Assembly: GCA_036278935.1 (NCBI GenBank)
Contig: DASUKA010000093.1
Location: 1-64,000, forward strand
Reading direction: 5' to 3'
From: DASSNR01 sp036278935
GTDB taxonomy: Bacteria > Gemmatimonadota > Gemmatimonadetes > Gemmatimonadales > Gemmatimonadaceae
Length of the DNA stretch: 64,000 bases
In this document: piece by piece, positions 1 through 7,684 of the stretch
Position numbering within the stretch: the stretch's first letter is position 1
How the letters are laid out: every line of letters starts with the position of its first letter
The notes under the pieces: generated by a model
The model's input: only the letters and a program-made list of their open reading frames with translations
Told to the model about the DNA's origin: nothing
The model's database searches: none
Made by a program: the position numbers and the translations under genes

Positions 1-1322
1 GCACGTTGCAGTGTGATCGCTTCGCGAATGAGCAGACCGGCCGCCGTGAGCAGCACCACGGAGAGCGCAACCTCGACACCGATGAGTACGCCACGCGACC
101 GCGCTCGCTCCCGCGTGCCGCCGCTTCCCGGCGCGCCGCTCCGGAGCGCACCGCCCAGGTCGAGCCTGGTGATGCGCAGCGCCGGGATGAGGGCAAAGAG
201 TAGCGCGCTCAGGAGTGAGACGGCGAGCGCGAAGATCAGCACCCGCGCATCGATGGCGATCGGCTCAGCGAGCGCCGCGCGGCTCGCGCGCAGTCCGCCC
301 AGCGCCCCCGCACTCCACCAGGCGAGCAGCAGACCAACTGCGCCGCCCGCACCCGCGAGCAGGAAACCTTCCACGAGCAGCTGCCGCACCAGTCGTGCAC
401 GCCCCGCGCCGAGCGAGGCGCGCACCACCATCTCATGCTGACGCGCGGTGCCCCGCGCGAGGAAGAGTTGCGCGACGTTCGCGCATCCGATGAGCAAGAC
501 GACCGCCACAGCGGCGCCGAGCAGGAGCAATGTGTCGCTGTCGTTGCCACCACCGGCGAGCGGAGTCACGTTCGCTGCCCAGTGCCGCTCCTCCGTGCTC
601 GGCACCGGTACCTGTGCCTGGATGCCTTCGAGCTCACGCTGCGTCTGCGCGACGGTGACGCCAGGCCGAAGCCGTGCGATCGCGCCGATGATACTCGTGG
701 CGTCGGTGGACGGATGCAGCGGCAGCCAGACTTCGACGTGCCCACCAACCGCGGAGATCTGCAATCGATGGGGCATCACGCCGATGATGGTGTACGGCGC
801 GCCGCCGAGGTCGATCGTGCGGCCGAGCGCCTGTGCGCTCCCGCCGAAGCGTTGCTGCCAGAGCGCGTAGCCGAGCATCACCACGTTGGGTCCGCCGCTC
901 GCCGCCTCTTCCGCGGTGAAGCTGCGTCCCAGCGCCGGCGCGAGGCCAAGGAAGTGGAGGAACGACGATGACACCCACTCGCCGGTCACCATGGCCGGCT
1001 CCCCGGTGCCGCCAAGCAGAATGCGATCGGTGCGATACGGCTCGACGGCTTCCAGCGTATGCGCGCGCTCGCGCCAGGCATCCACCACCGGGGCACGCGC
1101 GGCCAACATCACGCCGCCTTTTCGGTCGACGCGGCTGAGGTCGACCAATCGGTCGGCGTTGGCGAAAGGCAGCCTGTCCAGGATCAGCCGGTTGACGGCG
1201 CTGAAGATGGCTGTGGTAGCGCCGATGCCGAGGGCGAGCGTGAGCACAGTCACGAGCGTGAAGCCGGGGCTCCGGCGCAGCGAGCGAAGGGCGAAACGCA
1301 CTTCACGCGTCAGCGTGTGCAT
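1..1322 (-). CDS. FtsX/MacB-type ABC transporter permease (ADOP family), C-terminus beyond window edge
   Basis: The minus frame is open from an ATG at 1322 to the left edge, giving about 440 residues without a stop. The N-terminus has the typical duplicated-permease opening (RRSPGFTLV followed by a hydrophobic segment and GIGATTAIFSAV), then a large periplasmic MacB_PCD-like domain with a GYALWQQRFGG block. The first FtsX core follows (LLIGCANVAQLFLARG), and a second hydrophobic block (ALSVVLLTAAGLLIREA) lies at the edge. These proteins are normally about 800 residues, so roughly half is missing. A GAGGA ribosome site precedes the ATG. The family exports or extracts unknown substrates at the inner membrane together with a MacB-like ATPase. 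Substrate unknown. Confidence 0.9.
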   Translation of the reverse strand, partial: MHTLTREVRFALRSLRRSPGFTLVTVLTLALGIGATTAIFSAVNRLILDRLPFANADRLVDLSRVDRKGGVMLAARAPVVDAWRERAHTLEAVEPYRTDRILLGGTGEPAMVTGEWVSSSFLHFLGLAPALGRSFTAEEAASGGPNVVMLGYALWQQRFGGSAQALGRTIDLGGAPYTIIGVMPHRLQISAVGGHVEVWLPLHPSTDATSIIGAIARLRPGVTVAQTQRELEGIQAQVPVPSTEERHWAANVTPLAGGGNDSDTLLLLGAAVAVVLLIGCANVAQLFLARGTARQHEMVVRASLGAGRARLVRQLLVEGFLLAGAGGAVGLLLAWWSAGALGGLRASRAALAEPIAIDARVLIFALAVSLLSALLFALIPALRITRLDLGGALRSGAPGSGGTRERARSRGVLIGVEVALSVVLLTAAGLLIREAITLQR

Positions 1323-1433
1323 GGAATTCCTCTGGAGTCAGAGCACATGACAACGGGCCTCCGTACGAGGGGATCGCGCGGCCGTGATACGGGGCGAAGC
1401 ACTTCGATGCCGAAGAACGCTGGGCCCGGTCGC

Positions 1434-1448
1434 ATCATGTCCCATGAT
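1434..1448. promoter_or_regulatory. Short inverted repeat upstream of the Uma2-type gene
   Basis: ATCATG and CATGAT are separated by three bases, about 36 bp before the Uma2 start codon. It could be an operator, but six-base arms may arise by chance and no promoter boxes are obvious. Low confidence. Confidence 0.15.
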
Positions 1449-1484
1449 TCCCTCTTGCGTGGCCCACGGCGCCGAGGCGAACGT

Positions 1485-2045
1485 ATGGACATGGCAGCGA
1501 CTCGCGAGTACACGGCTCGGATGGTCCGCGCCCTCAACGACCAATCCAATTGGGGCTGGCCGCGCTACGAAGTCGTGGATGGCGAGCTGCTCGTGACGCC
1601 CGCGCCGCGGAAGCTGCATCAGTTGGTTGTGGACGAGATCCTTGTCGCGTTGGCTACTTATCTCAAGCGAGAGCCGATCGGGCATGCCTTCACTTCGCCA
1701 GCCGATATCTCCTGGGCGCCGAAGCGGCTCGTGCAACCCGATGTCTTCGTCATGTCCTTGGAGGAGGCGCGGAAGCGCACATGGCCGACGGTGCGCCAGT
1801 TGCTGCTGGCCGTCGAAGTGCTGAGTCGGGGCAGCCGGCGACACGACCGGGATGTGAAGCGGAAACTCTACCAGCGGGAAGGCGTGCCGGTCTTTTGGAT
1901 CGTCGACGCGGATGCAGAAGTCGTGGAAGTCTGGACACCTGGGGTGAAAGCTGCCCGCGTCGAGCGCGAGCAACTCGTCTGGCATCCTACCGGTGCCTCG
2001 GCGCCGTTTACCATGCGGCTCGAGGAGCTCTTCCGCCCGATCTGA
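1485..2045 (+). CDS. Uma2-family (DUF820) PD-(D/E)XK endonuclease-like protein
   Basis: A 186-residue protein of the Uma2/DUF820 family, which has a restriction-endonuclease-like fold and no settled cellular role. The family order is visible: YEVVDGELLVTPAP near residue 30, the QLVVDEILVAL helix, the metal-binding QPDVFVM segment, LLAVEVLS as the second acidic strand, then the RRDRDVKRKLYQREGVPVFW pattern (HDRDVKRKLY and VPVFWIVD). The ATG at 1485 was chosen because the family starts about 25 residues before EVVDGEL; a longer frame runs back to 1059 but only as the antisense of the neighbouring permease. A second ATG at 1491 is possible. It is the only plus-strand gene among the minus-strand permease genes. 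Confidence 0.8.
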   Translation: MDMAATREYTARMVRALNDQSNWGWPRYEVVDGELLVTPAPRKLHQLVVDEILVALATYLKREPIGHAFTSPADISWAPKRLVQPDVFVMSLEEARKRTWPTVRQLLLAVEVLSRGSRRHDRDVKRKLYQREGVPVFWIVDADAEVVEVWTPGVKAARVEREQLVWHPTGASAPFTMRLEELFRPI

Positions 2046-2078
2046 CCGCTGCGGTCGCCGCACAGCCCGATTCATCCC

Positions 2079-4532
2079 TCACTCGCTCTTGAGCACCGCC
2101 GCGGGATCCACGCGCGTCGCGCGCACCGCCGGAAGAAGCGTGGCCGCGAGCGCCACGGCCGCCAGGATCACCACCGTTCCCGCAAAGGTGGTGGGGTCCG
2201 TCGGCCGCACCCCATAGAGCTGGCTCGCGATGAGCCGCGTCACCCCCAGGGCCGCGATGACGCCAATGGTCACGCCGATGACAACCAGCGTCATCCCCTG
2301 GCGCAGCACCAGGGCAAGCACGCGTTGCTGCGGCGCGCCGAGCGCCATGCGGATGGCGATCTCTCCCGTGCGCTGCCCTACCACGTACGAGATGACGCCG
2401 TACAGGCCGACCACGCTCAGCGTGAGCGCCAGCAACGCCGCGATGCCGATGAGCAGCATGTTGAAGGAGAGCCCCGCCATCGAGATGCCCATCACTCGAT
2501 CCATCGTCTGCACATTCGCGATCGGAACGTTCCGGTCGAGATCGGTGACCGTGCGCCGAATCGCGCCGGTGAGCTGCGCGGGCTGGGCCATACCCGTGCG
2601 GACGACGAGCACCATCGTGTTATGCGACCATAGATCTCCTCGGCCGGCGATTGACGTCATCGGGTAGTAGACCGCCTCCGTGGGCGGCTTCTCGAGCCCG
2701 GCCGCGTGGACGTTTCCCGCCACGCCCACCACACGGTAGTAGGGCGGTGCGCCGCCGCCGTTGATCCCCTTCCCGATGGCATCCTCGCCTGGCCAGATGC
2801 GCTCCGCCAGCGCCTGGCTTACCACCACGCCGGCCGTGTGATGCTCCACGTCCGTCCACTGCGGTACGCTTCCACGCACCGGAATCCCCATCGTCTCGAA
2901 GTAACCGGGCGCGACGATGGGGCGGGGGAGGCAAGGCGCTGCTTCGCCCTTCGGGAGCGGCTTGTCCTCCGCAAACACGAGCGCGCAGGGCGCGGCATTC
3001 GCGAGTGGAACCGCCTGGGTGGCGCCAACCGATTGGACACCCGGGAGCGCCGCGACGCGCGTCTCCAACGTGTGGAAGAACCGGCTCACGTCGTCGTTGT
3101 TCTGGTAGCGCGCGTACGGCAACGAGACGGCGACGGTGAGCACACCCTGCGGGTCGAAGCCCGGCTGCACATGGCGCAGATTCTGGAACGTGCGCACCAG
3201 GAGCCCTGCCCCCGCAAGCAGCACGACCGCCAGCGCGATCTGCGCTACGACGAGTGTGCCGCGCGCTGAGATCTGTCGGCGCGAATGGGTCATCCCTCGG
3301 CTGGTATCGCGCAGGGCCGAGAGATCTGTGCTCCCACGAAACGAGGGGATGAGGCCGAACACCACGCCGGCAAGCACGGCTACCACGACCGTGAAGGCTA
3401 CGCTGCTCCATCCCAGGTGAATCTCGCTCAGCCGGGGAAGGTTCGAGGGGGAGATAGCCAGCAGCAAGCGGGTCCCCCAGTACGCCAGCACAATTGCAGC
3501 CGCGCCAGCGATCACCGCGACAAGTACGCTCTCGGCCACGTAGTGGCGAGCGATGTCCGTGCGGCTGGCCCCGAGCGCGGTACGTACCGCCGCGTCCCGC
3601 CGACGCGATTCCCCGCGCACGAGAAAGAGATTCGCCACGTTGGCACACGCAATGAGGAGCACCACGCCCACCGAGCCGAGCAGGACCCAAAGCACCTGCC
3701 CTGTATTTCCCAGCTCGGCATCGCGCAGCCGCTGTACATGGGCGGCGAAATGATAGTTCCGCATGAACCCGGAAGAGTACGCGCTGGGAAGATCCTCGGG
3801 GAACCGCTGTGTGAGGCGCTCCAGATCCGCCTCGGCGCTCGCCACGGTGGCGCCTTCCTTGAGCCGCCCCACGGCACTGTACTCGTGATCGTTGACCGCC
3901 GCGGCGGTGGGATCCCACCGGAACGGGAGCCACACGTCGGGCTCGAAGCCGGCCTCGGGCAGGTTCTCGCCTGGTGCCAAGACGCCGGCGATCGTCATCG
4001 GCTGCGCGTCGATGGTGATCATCTCCCCTACTACGTGCGGATCGCCGGCGAAGTGATTCGTCCAGTACGCGTGGCTCAGCATCACTACCAGCGGTGCGCC
4101 TGGCCGGTCATCCTCGCTCGTGATGAGCCGCCCGATTTCCGTGTGCAGGCCGAGCACGTGCAGCACGCTGGCTGTCACACCCACGGCCGGCACCCGCTGC
4201 GTTCCATCCGTACCGAGCACGTTTGCCGACATCCCCTCGTATGCGCCGATGTCGCTCAGCGTGTGGTTGTTCTTTCGATAATAGAAATACCCGCCTGTGG
4301 ACACCCCCCAGTCGCCCGGCGCCGTCGCACCCGATACGCTGCTCGCGATCTTCACCAGCCGGTTCGCGTGTGGGTACGGCAAGGGTCTCAGCACCACGGC
4401 GTCGAGCACGGTGAAGATCGCCGTTGTCGCGCCCAGCCCAAGCGCGAGTGTGAGCACCGCCACCAGGGCGAAGCCTGGGCTCCGACGAAGCGCGCGGAAT
4501 GCATGGCGGATGTTCCGGAGTAGACGGTCCAT
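2079..4532 (-). CDS. FtsX/MacB-type ABC transporter permease (ADOP family)
   Basis: An 817-residue full-length duplicated permease. It begins RHAFRALRRSPGFALVAV, followed by a first membrane helix, a MacB_PCD periplasmic domain (SHAYWTNHFAGDPHVVG) and FtsX core 1 (LLIACANVANLFLVRGE). A second half follows with another periplasmic domain and FtsX core 2 (GLYGVISYVVGQRTGEIAIR), ending in the usual AVRATRVDPAAVLKSE tail. AGGAG lies six bases before the ATG at 4532 and overlaps the stop codon of the remnant gene upstream, so the two are probably co-transcribed. It is likely the working permease partner of the ATPase and adaptor at 5096-7317. Confidence 0.93.
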   Translation of the reverse strand: MDRLLRNIRHAFRALRRSPGFALVAVLTLALGLGATTAIFTVLDAVVLRPLPYPHANRLVKIASSVSGATAPGDWGVSTGGYFYYRKNNHTLSDIGAYEGMSANVLGTDGTQRVPAVGVTASVLHVLGLHTEIGRLITSEDDRPGAPLVVMLSHAYWTNHFAGDPHVVGEMITIDAQPMTIAGVLAPGENLPEAGFEPDVWLPFRWDPTAAAVNDHEYSAVGRLKEGATVASAEADLERLTQRFPEDLPSAYSSGFMRNYHFAAHVQRLRDAELGNTGQVLWVLLGSVGVVLLIACANVANLFLVRGESRRRDAAVRTALGASRTDIARHYVAESVLVAVIAGAAAIVLAYWGTRLLLAISPSNLPRLSEIHLGWSSVAFTVVVAVLAGVVFGLIPSFRGSTDLSALRDTSRGMTHSRRQISARGTLVVAQIALAVVLLAGAGLLVRTFQNLRHVQPGFDPQGVLTVAVSLPYARYQNNDDVSRFFHTLETRVAALPGVQSVGATQAVPLANAAPCALVFAEDKPLPKGEAAPCLPRPIVAPGYFETMGIPVRGSVPQWTDVEHHTAGVVVSQALAERIWPGEDAIGKGINGGGAPPYYRVVGVAGNVHAAGLEKPPTEAVYYPMTSIAGRGDLWSHNTMVLVVRTGMAQPAQLTGAIRRTVTDLDRNVPIANVQTMDRVMGISMAGLSFNMLLIGIAALLALTLSVVGLYGVISYVVGQRTGEIAIRMALGAPQQRVLALVLRQGMTLVVIGVTIGVIAALGVTRLIASQLYGVRPTDPTTFAGTVVILAAVALAATLLPAVRATRVDPAAVLKSE

Positions 4533-4541
4533 GCGAAGCTC

Positions 4542-4826
4542 CTATTCGGATCGAAGGACGATGAGCGGGGCGGCGTGCGCCACGGGCCGCGCGGGGAGCA
4601 GCGTCGCCAGGAGGGAGATGGCGATGAGCAGTGCCGGTGCGCCGGCGAAGACTCGCGGATCGGTGGCGGCCACGCGGAAGAGCAGCGGCACGACGTTCAC
4701 AATGCCGAACAGGGCGCTATTCGCACCAATGCTGAACGCCAGCATGACTACGATGATCGTGGCGAAGCCGGGGCTGCGCCGCACGTGACGTATGCCGCGG
4801 CGAACATGCTGCCAGAGTGAATCCAT
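4542..4826 (-). pseudogene. Collapsed ADOP permease remnant (N- and C-terminal ends joined, middle deleted)
   Basis: The 94 codons read as the first roughly 45 residues of a duplicated permease (RHVRRSPGFATIIVVMLAFS) joined directly to its last roughly 45 (LLATLLPARPVAHAAPLIVL). About 700 residues of both periplasmic domains and most FtsX helices are absent. The reading frame is intact, and a GGGAGG ribosome site still precedes the ATG, so a two-helix peptide could be made. A large in-frame internal deletion, perhaps by recombination, is the simplest explanation. It sits between the ATPase and the intact permease of the same putative operon. I treat it as a pseudogene; a retained small membrane protein is the alternative. 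Confidence 0.75.
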
Positions 4827-4874
4827 CGCGCCTCCCCTCTGACTGAGAACAGTTGTCGTCGCGGGAGAGCAGGA

Positions 4875-5068
4875 GATCAGTGGGTCAGTGAGTCAGGAAA
4901 CGGCTGGCCCGACTGTCGTTGCCAGGGAGCGCAGCGACCGAGGGATCTCCTGCTTGCGGGGTTAGGAGATTCCTCGCTGCGCTCGGAATGACAACACGTG
5001 CCTATCCGACACCCTGCTCCCTTACACCCGGCCGTTTCTGACTCACTGACCCGCTGACCCGCTGACTC
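4875..5068. repeat. Composite nested intergenic palindrome (repeat locus A)
   Basis: The outer arms are tandem copies of a GGGTCAGT-type unit: gggtcagtgagtcag at 4882-4896 followed by an aaacgg extension, matched by the reverse complement at 5032-5052, with further tandem units to 5068. Nested inside, gagcgcagcga (4927-4937) pairs with tcgctgcgctc (4974-4984), and gggatctcc pairs with ggagattcc. Part of 5001-5030 resembles, in reverse, the tandem units of the locus at 21970-22071. It fills the gap between the ATPase gene and the permease remnant. No coding signal is seen. Function unknown. Confidence 0.75.
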
Positions 5069-5095
5069 AACTTCTGTCCGCTCCCTCTCGCCGCC

Positions 5096-5911
5096 CTACT
5101 TCAGCTCGAACCCACTCTCGCGCAGTTGCTGCTCGTCCGTCCGCTCGCGCCCGCCCCGCTCCTCTTCCACGATCCGGCCGTCGAAGAGGTGGATCGACCG
5201 GTCGGCGTGCCGCGCGTAGCGCGGATCGTGCGTCACCATGCAGATCGTCGCCCCGCCGCGGTGCAGCTCCTGCAGCAGCTCCATGACCGCTTCACCGTTC
5301 GTCGAGTCCAGGTTTCCGGTCGGCTCGTCGGCCAGGAGGATCAGCGGCTCGCCCGCCACCGCCCGCGCCACCGCCACGCGCTGTTGCTGACCGCCGGAGA
5401 GCTGTGCCGGATAGTGCTTGATCCGGTGCGCCATGCCCACCCGCTCCAGCGCCGCCTGCACGCGCTGCTTCCGCTCGCTGGAGTCCATGCCGCGGTAGGT
5501 CAGGGGCAGCTCCACGTTCTCGTAGACCGTGAGGTCGCCGATCAGATTGAAGGCCTGGAAGATGAAGCCGATCTGCCGGTTGCGCACATGCGCCCGCTGG
5601 CTGGCCGTGAGGTTGGCCACCGGCTCGCCGTCCAGCAGGTATTCCCCCTCCGTGGGCGTATCGAGCAGGCCCAGGATGGAGAGCAGGGTCGTCTTGCCGC
5701 AGCCGGACGGGCCGGCGATGGCCAGATACTCGCCCTGCTTCACCTCGAGGTGAATGCCGCCGAGCGCATGCGTTTCGACCTCGTCGGTAAAGAAGATCTT
5801 CTGGATGTTGTCCAGTTTGATCATGGCGTTGGCCGGCACCGGCGTGGTCGCGGTATCGGCGAGCGATGGTGCGGCAAGCGCATCCGGACGGGCGGTGGGC
5901 TGCGAGGGCAT
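5096..5911 (-). CDS. MacB/LolD-type ABC transporter ATP-binding protein
   Basis: A 271-residue ATPase that powers FtsX-type permeases at the cytoplasmic face. After a variable 30-residue leader come all ABC motifs in order: Walker A GPSGCGKTT, Q-loop IFQAFNL, signature LSGGQQQRVAVARA, Walker B LILLADEPTGNLD and the switch histidine in MVTHD. The ATG at 5911 is preferred over a longer start at 5953 because AAGGA lies a few bases upstream of it. It follows the adaptor gene on the same strand and precedes the permease genes, the usual adaptor-ATPase-permease order. The MacB/LolD subfamily is clear; the transported substrate is not. Confidence 0.93.
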   Translation of the reverse strand: MPSQPTARPDALAAPSLADTATTPVPANAMIKLDNIQKIFFTDEVETHALGGIHLEVKQGEYLAIAGPSGCGKTTLLSILGLLDTPTEGEYLLDGEPVANLTASQRAHVRNRQIGFIFQAFNLIGDLTVYENVELPLTYRGMDSSERKQRVQAALERVGMAHRIKHYPAQLSGGQQQRVAVARAVAGEPLILLADEPTGNLDSTNGEAVMELLQELHRGGATICMVTHDPRYARHADRSIHLFDGRIVEEERGGRERTDEQQLRESGFELK

Positions 5912-5970
5912 GGTGAATCCTTGGAGGTTGAGGGTGGGCAGGGCCTCGTACACGTGCAGGGAAATTAGCA

Positions 5971-5985
5971 GGTCAGTGGGTCAGA
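5971..5985. repeat. Single-arm copy of the GGTCAGTGGGTCAG tandem repeat
   Basis: ggtcagtgggtcaga lies in the 155-bp gap between the adaptor stop and the ATPase start. It is the same unit that forms the palindromes at 4875-5068 and 12518-12600. I see no matching opposite arm here, so this may be a decayed copy. Confidence 0.5.
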
Positions 5986-6066
5986 CACTTCAACGGGCCA
6001 AAGCGTTTCCTTCGGGCGCGCTCCGACCTTCGCTGTCGCGCCGATCCACTGGCGCCGCCTTGCTTG

Positions 6067-7317
6067 TCATTTCAATCGGACTCGACTCTGCGCGTCCCAG
6101 TTGGACATATCCGAGACGATCACCTTGTCGCCCGGCTTGAGCCCGCTCAGAACCTGGATCTCGTTCACCGAGCTCACGCCCAACTTGACGTTCACGCGAT
6201 CCGCGTACTTGCCGTCGGGGGTGAGCCGGAAGATGCCGACCGTACTGTTGGCCTGCCCGTAGGCGGGCCGTCCCATATGCAGCACATCGTTCAGCTTCTC
6301 GATCTGGATGGTGCCATCCACGCTCAGTCCGGTGCGCGCGCCCCTGGGGGGCTGCTCATCGAAGGCGACTTCCACCGTGACGGTGCCGGCATCCGACGAG
6401 GGATAGATGCGCATGACGTGACCCTTCGCGATGCCGTTGTGCGTGTCGATGGCCGCCTGCTGGCCAAGCGTCACGTCCACCGCCTGCGTTTCGGGAACCT
6501 TGAGCACGGCTTTGAGATGGCCCGGTTTGGCGATTTTCGCCAGCATGGATCCTTCCGTCACCCATTGTCCGGGCTCCAGCGGGAGCTCGGTGAGCACACC
6601 GTCCGTCCCCGCCCGGACCTTCATGGAGGCGACGCGCTCCTCGCGGAACTTCGCGACGGCCCGCAGCCGATCGACCTGCTGCTCCTGAAACTTGATCTGA
6701 TCAGCCATGGAGCTGTCGAGCACCGCGAGCTGTTTCTTCTGTGACTCGAGCTGCGCCTCGAGTGCCTGCGCCTTGTCCTTGTCGTCGCGGAGCTGGTTCT
6801 CGCTGACCAGTGCCTGCGTCTTCTTCGAAACCAGGCTGTCCGACTCGAACAGCCGGCGCGCCTGCTCATACTCGGAGTGCAGGTTGGCCAGTGTGCTCTG
6901 CTGCGTGAGGCGCTGGGTCTGAAGCGACGTGCGAAGCTGGATCAGCTGCGCTTCCTGGCTGGCCACCTGTTGCTGCGCGGTGAGCAGCTGGAGCTGCTCG
7001 TCCGGATTCGTGAGCACGGTGATAAGCGTGGTGTCCACGACCTTCGCACCCGGGCGAAGGGGCAGGTTCTCGACACGTCCAGAGGTGGTGGCGGCCACCT
7101 GCAGCACCTGCTCCGGCTCGAGGGTGCCGGGACCGCGCACGTCTCGTACCATGGTGCCCTGCTGCACGGTGTCGATCCAGAGTGTGGCGCGGTCCACCGA
7201 CGGCGCGGCGGGCTGCAAGCGACTCAGCGCCGCCGTGACCGCCACGACGCCGACGACGATGGCCGCGATCATGATGTAGCGGCCTCGCTTCTTTTTTGGC
7301 GCGCGCGGAATATCCAC
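6067..7317 (-). CDS. HlyD/RND-type periplasmic adaptor subunit of the ABC exporter
   Basis: A 416-residue membrane-fusion protein bridging an inner-membrane transporter to the cell envelope. The N-terminus is basic (PRAPKKKRGRY) and runs into one membrane anchor. A lipoyl/barrel half begins at TMVRDVRGPGTLEPEQ, a long Gln/Leu-rich coiled coil follows, and the second lipoyl half has the GTDGVLTELPLEPGQWV signature. The C-terminal end is a beta domain. A GTG at 7317 is preferred because AAGGAG lies at 7333-7328; the frame also opens at a GTG at 7374. It heads the unit that continues with the ATPase. A palindrome and a sigma-54-like site lie upstream. Confidence 0.9.
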   Translation of the reverse strand: MDIPRAPKKKRGRYIMIAAIVVGVVAVTAALSRLQPAAPSVDRATLWIDTVQQGTMVRDVRGPGTLEPEQVLQVAATTSGRVENLPLRPGAKVVDTTLITVLTNPDEQLQLLTAQQQVASQEAQLIQLRTSLQTQRLTQQSTLANLHSEYEQARRLFESDSLVSKKTQALVSENQLRDDKDKAQALEAQLESQKKQLAVLDSSMADQIKFQEQQVDRLRAVAKFREERVASMKVRAGTDGVLTELPLEPGQWVTEGSMLAKIAKPGHLKAVLKVPETQAVDVTLGQQAAIDTHNGIAKGHVMRIYPSSDAGTVTVEVAFDEQPPRGARTGLSVDGTIQIEKLNDVLHMGRPAYGQANSTVGIFRLTPDGKYADRVNVKLGVSSVNEIQVLSGLKPGDKVIVSDMSNWDAQSRVRLK

Positions 7318-7384
7318 GGACGATGCACTCCTTAGCGGTGACAGAAACTCAGCGGGTTCGCCTGCAGTTGGCACTCTTCCCGAT

Positions 7385-7400
7385 GGAAAGGATCGTGCCG
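7385..7400 (-). promoter_or_regulatory. Possible sigma-54 (-24/-12) promoter of the adaptor-ATPase-permease unit
   Basis: Read on the minus strand, CGGCACGATCCTTTCC resembles the sigma-54 consensus TGGCACG-N4-TTGCW. The -24 GG and most of that box match; the -12 box is TTTC rather than TTGC, a real weakness. Transcription would start near 7375, leaving room for the AAGGAG site and GTG at 7317, and a large palindrome lies 70-130 bp upstream where an activator would bind. Confidence 0.3.
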
Positions 7401-7471
7401 TTGGTGCATGTAATCTAACCGATTATTGGACACCGCGTTACGTGCTCACGGTTGCTCCACCGGGCCGGGCC

Positions 7472-7514
7472 GGGTGTCCGATTCCGGGAATGCGCATCCC
7501 AGAATCGGACACCC
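7472..7514. promoter_or_regulatory. 43-bp palindrome, likely upstream activator site
   Basis: GGGTGTCCGATTC and its exact reverse complement GAATCGGACACCC flank a 17-base centre that is itself nearly symmetric (GGGA, ATGCGCAT, CCC). It lies in the 367-bp gap between the adaptor gene and the next permease, on the promoter side of the adaptor. Thirteen-base perfect arms with a symmetric centre suit a dimeric activator such as a Fis-domain NtrC-type regulator. A related half-site, GTGTCCG, occurs near 7562. No regulator gene of that type is in this window. The rest of 7318-7684 shows no gene. Confidence 0.55.
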
Positions 7515-7684
7515 GCGGAAGTGCTCGCGCCATCGGAGGCGCGACCGGCTCCCACTCTCGCGTGTCCGGCCCGCCTTCTTTACGAAACCAGCCGGCGCGA
7601 AGTGTCACCGCGGGAATTGCTGCGGCCACACGTCCCCGTGTTGTTACTGAAGGGCGCGAGCGCTGCGCCATGGATCGACCCGCA

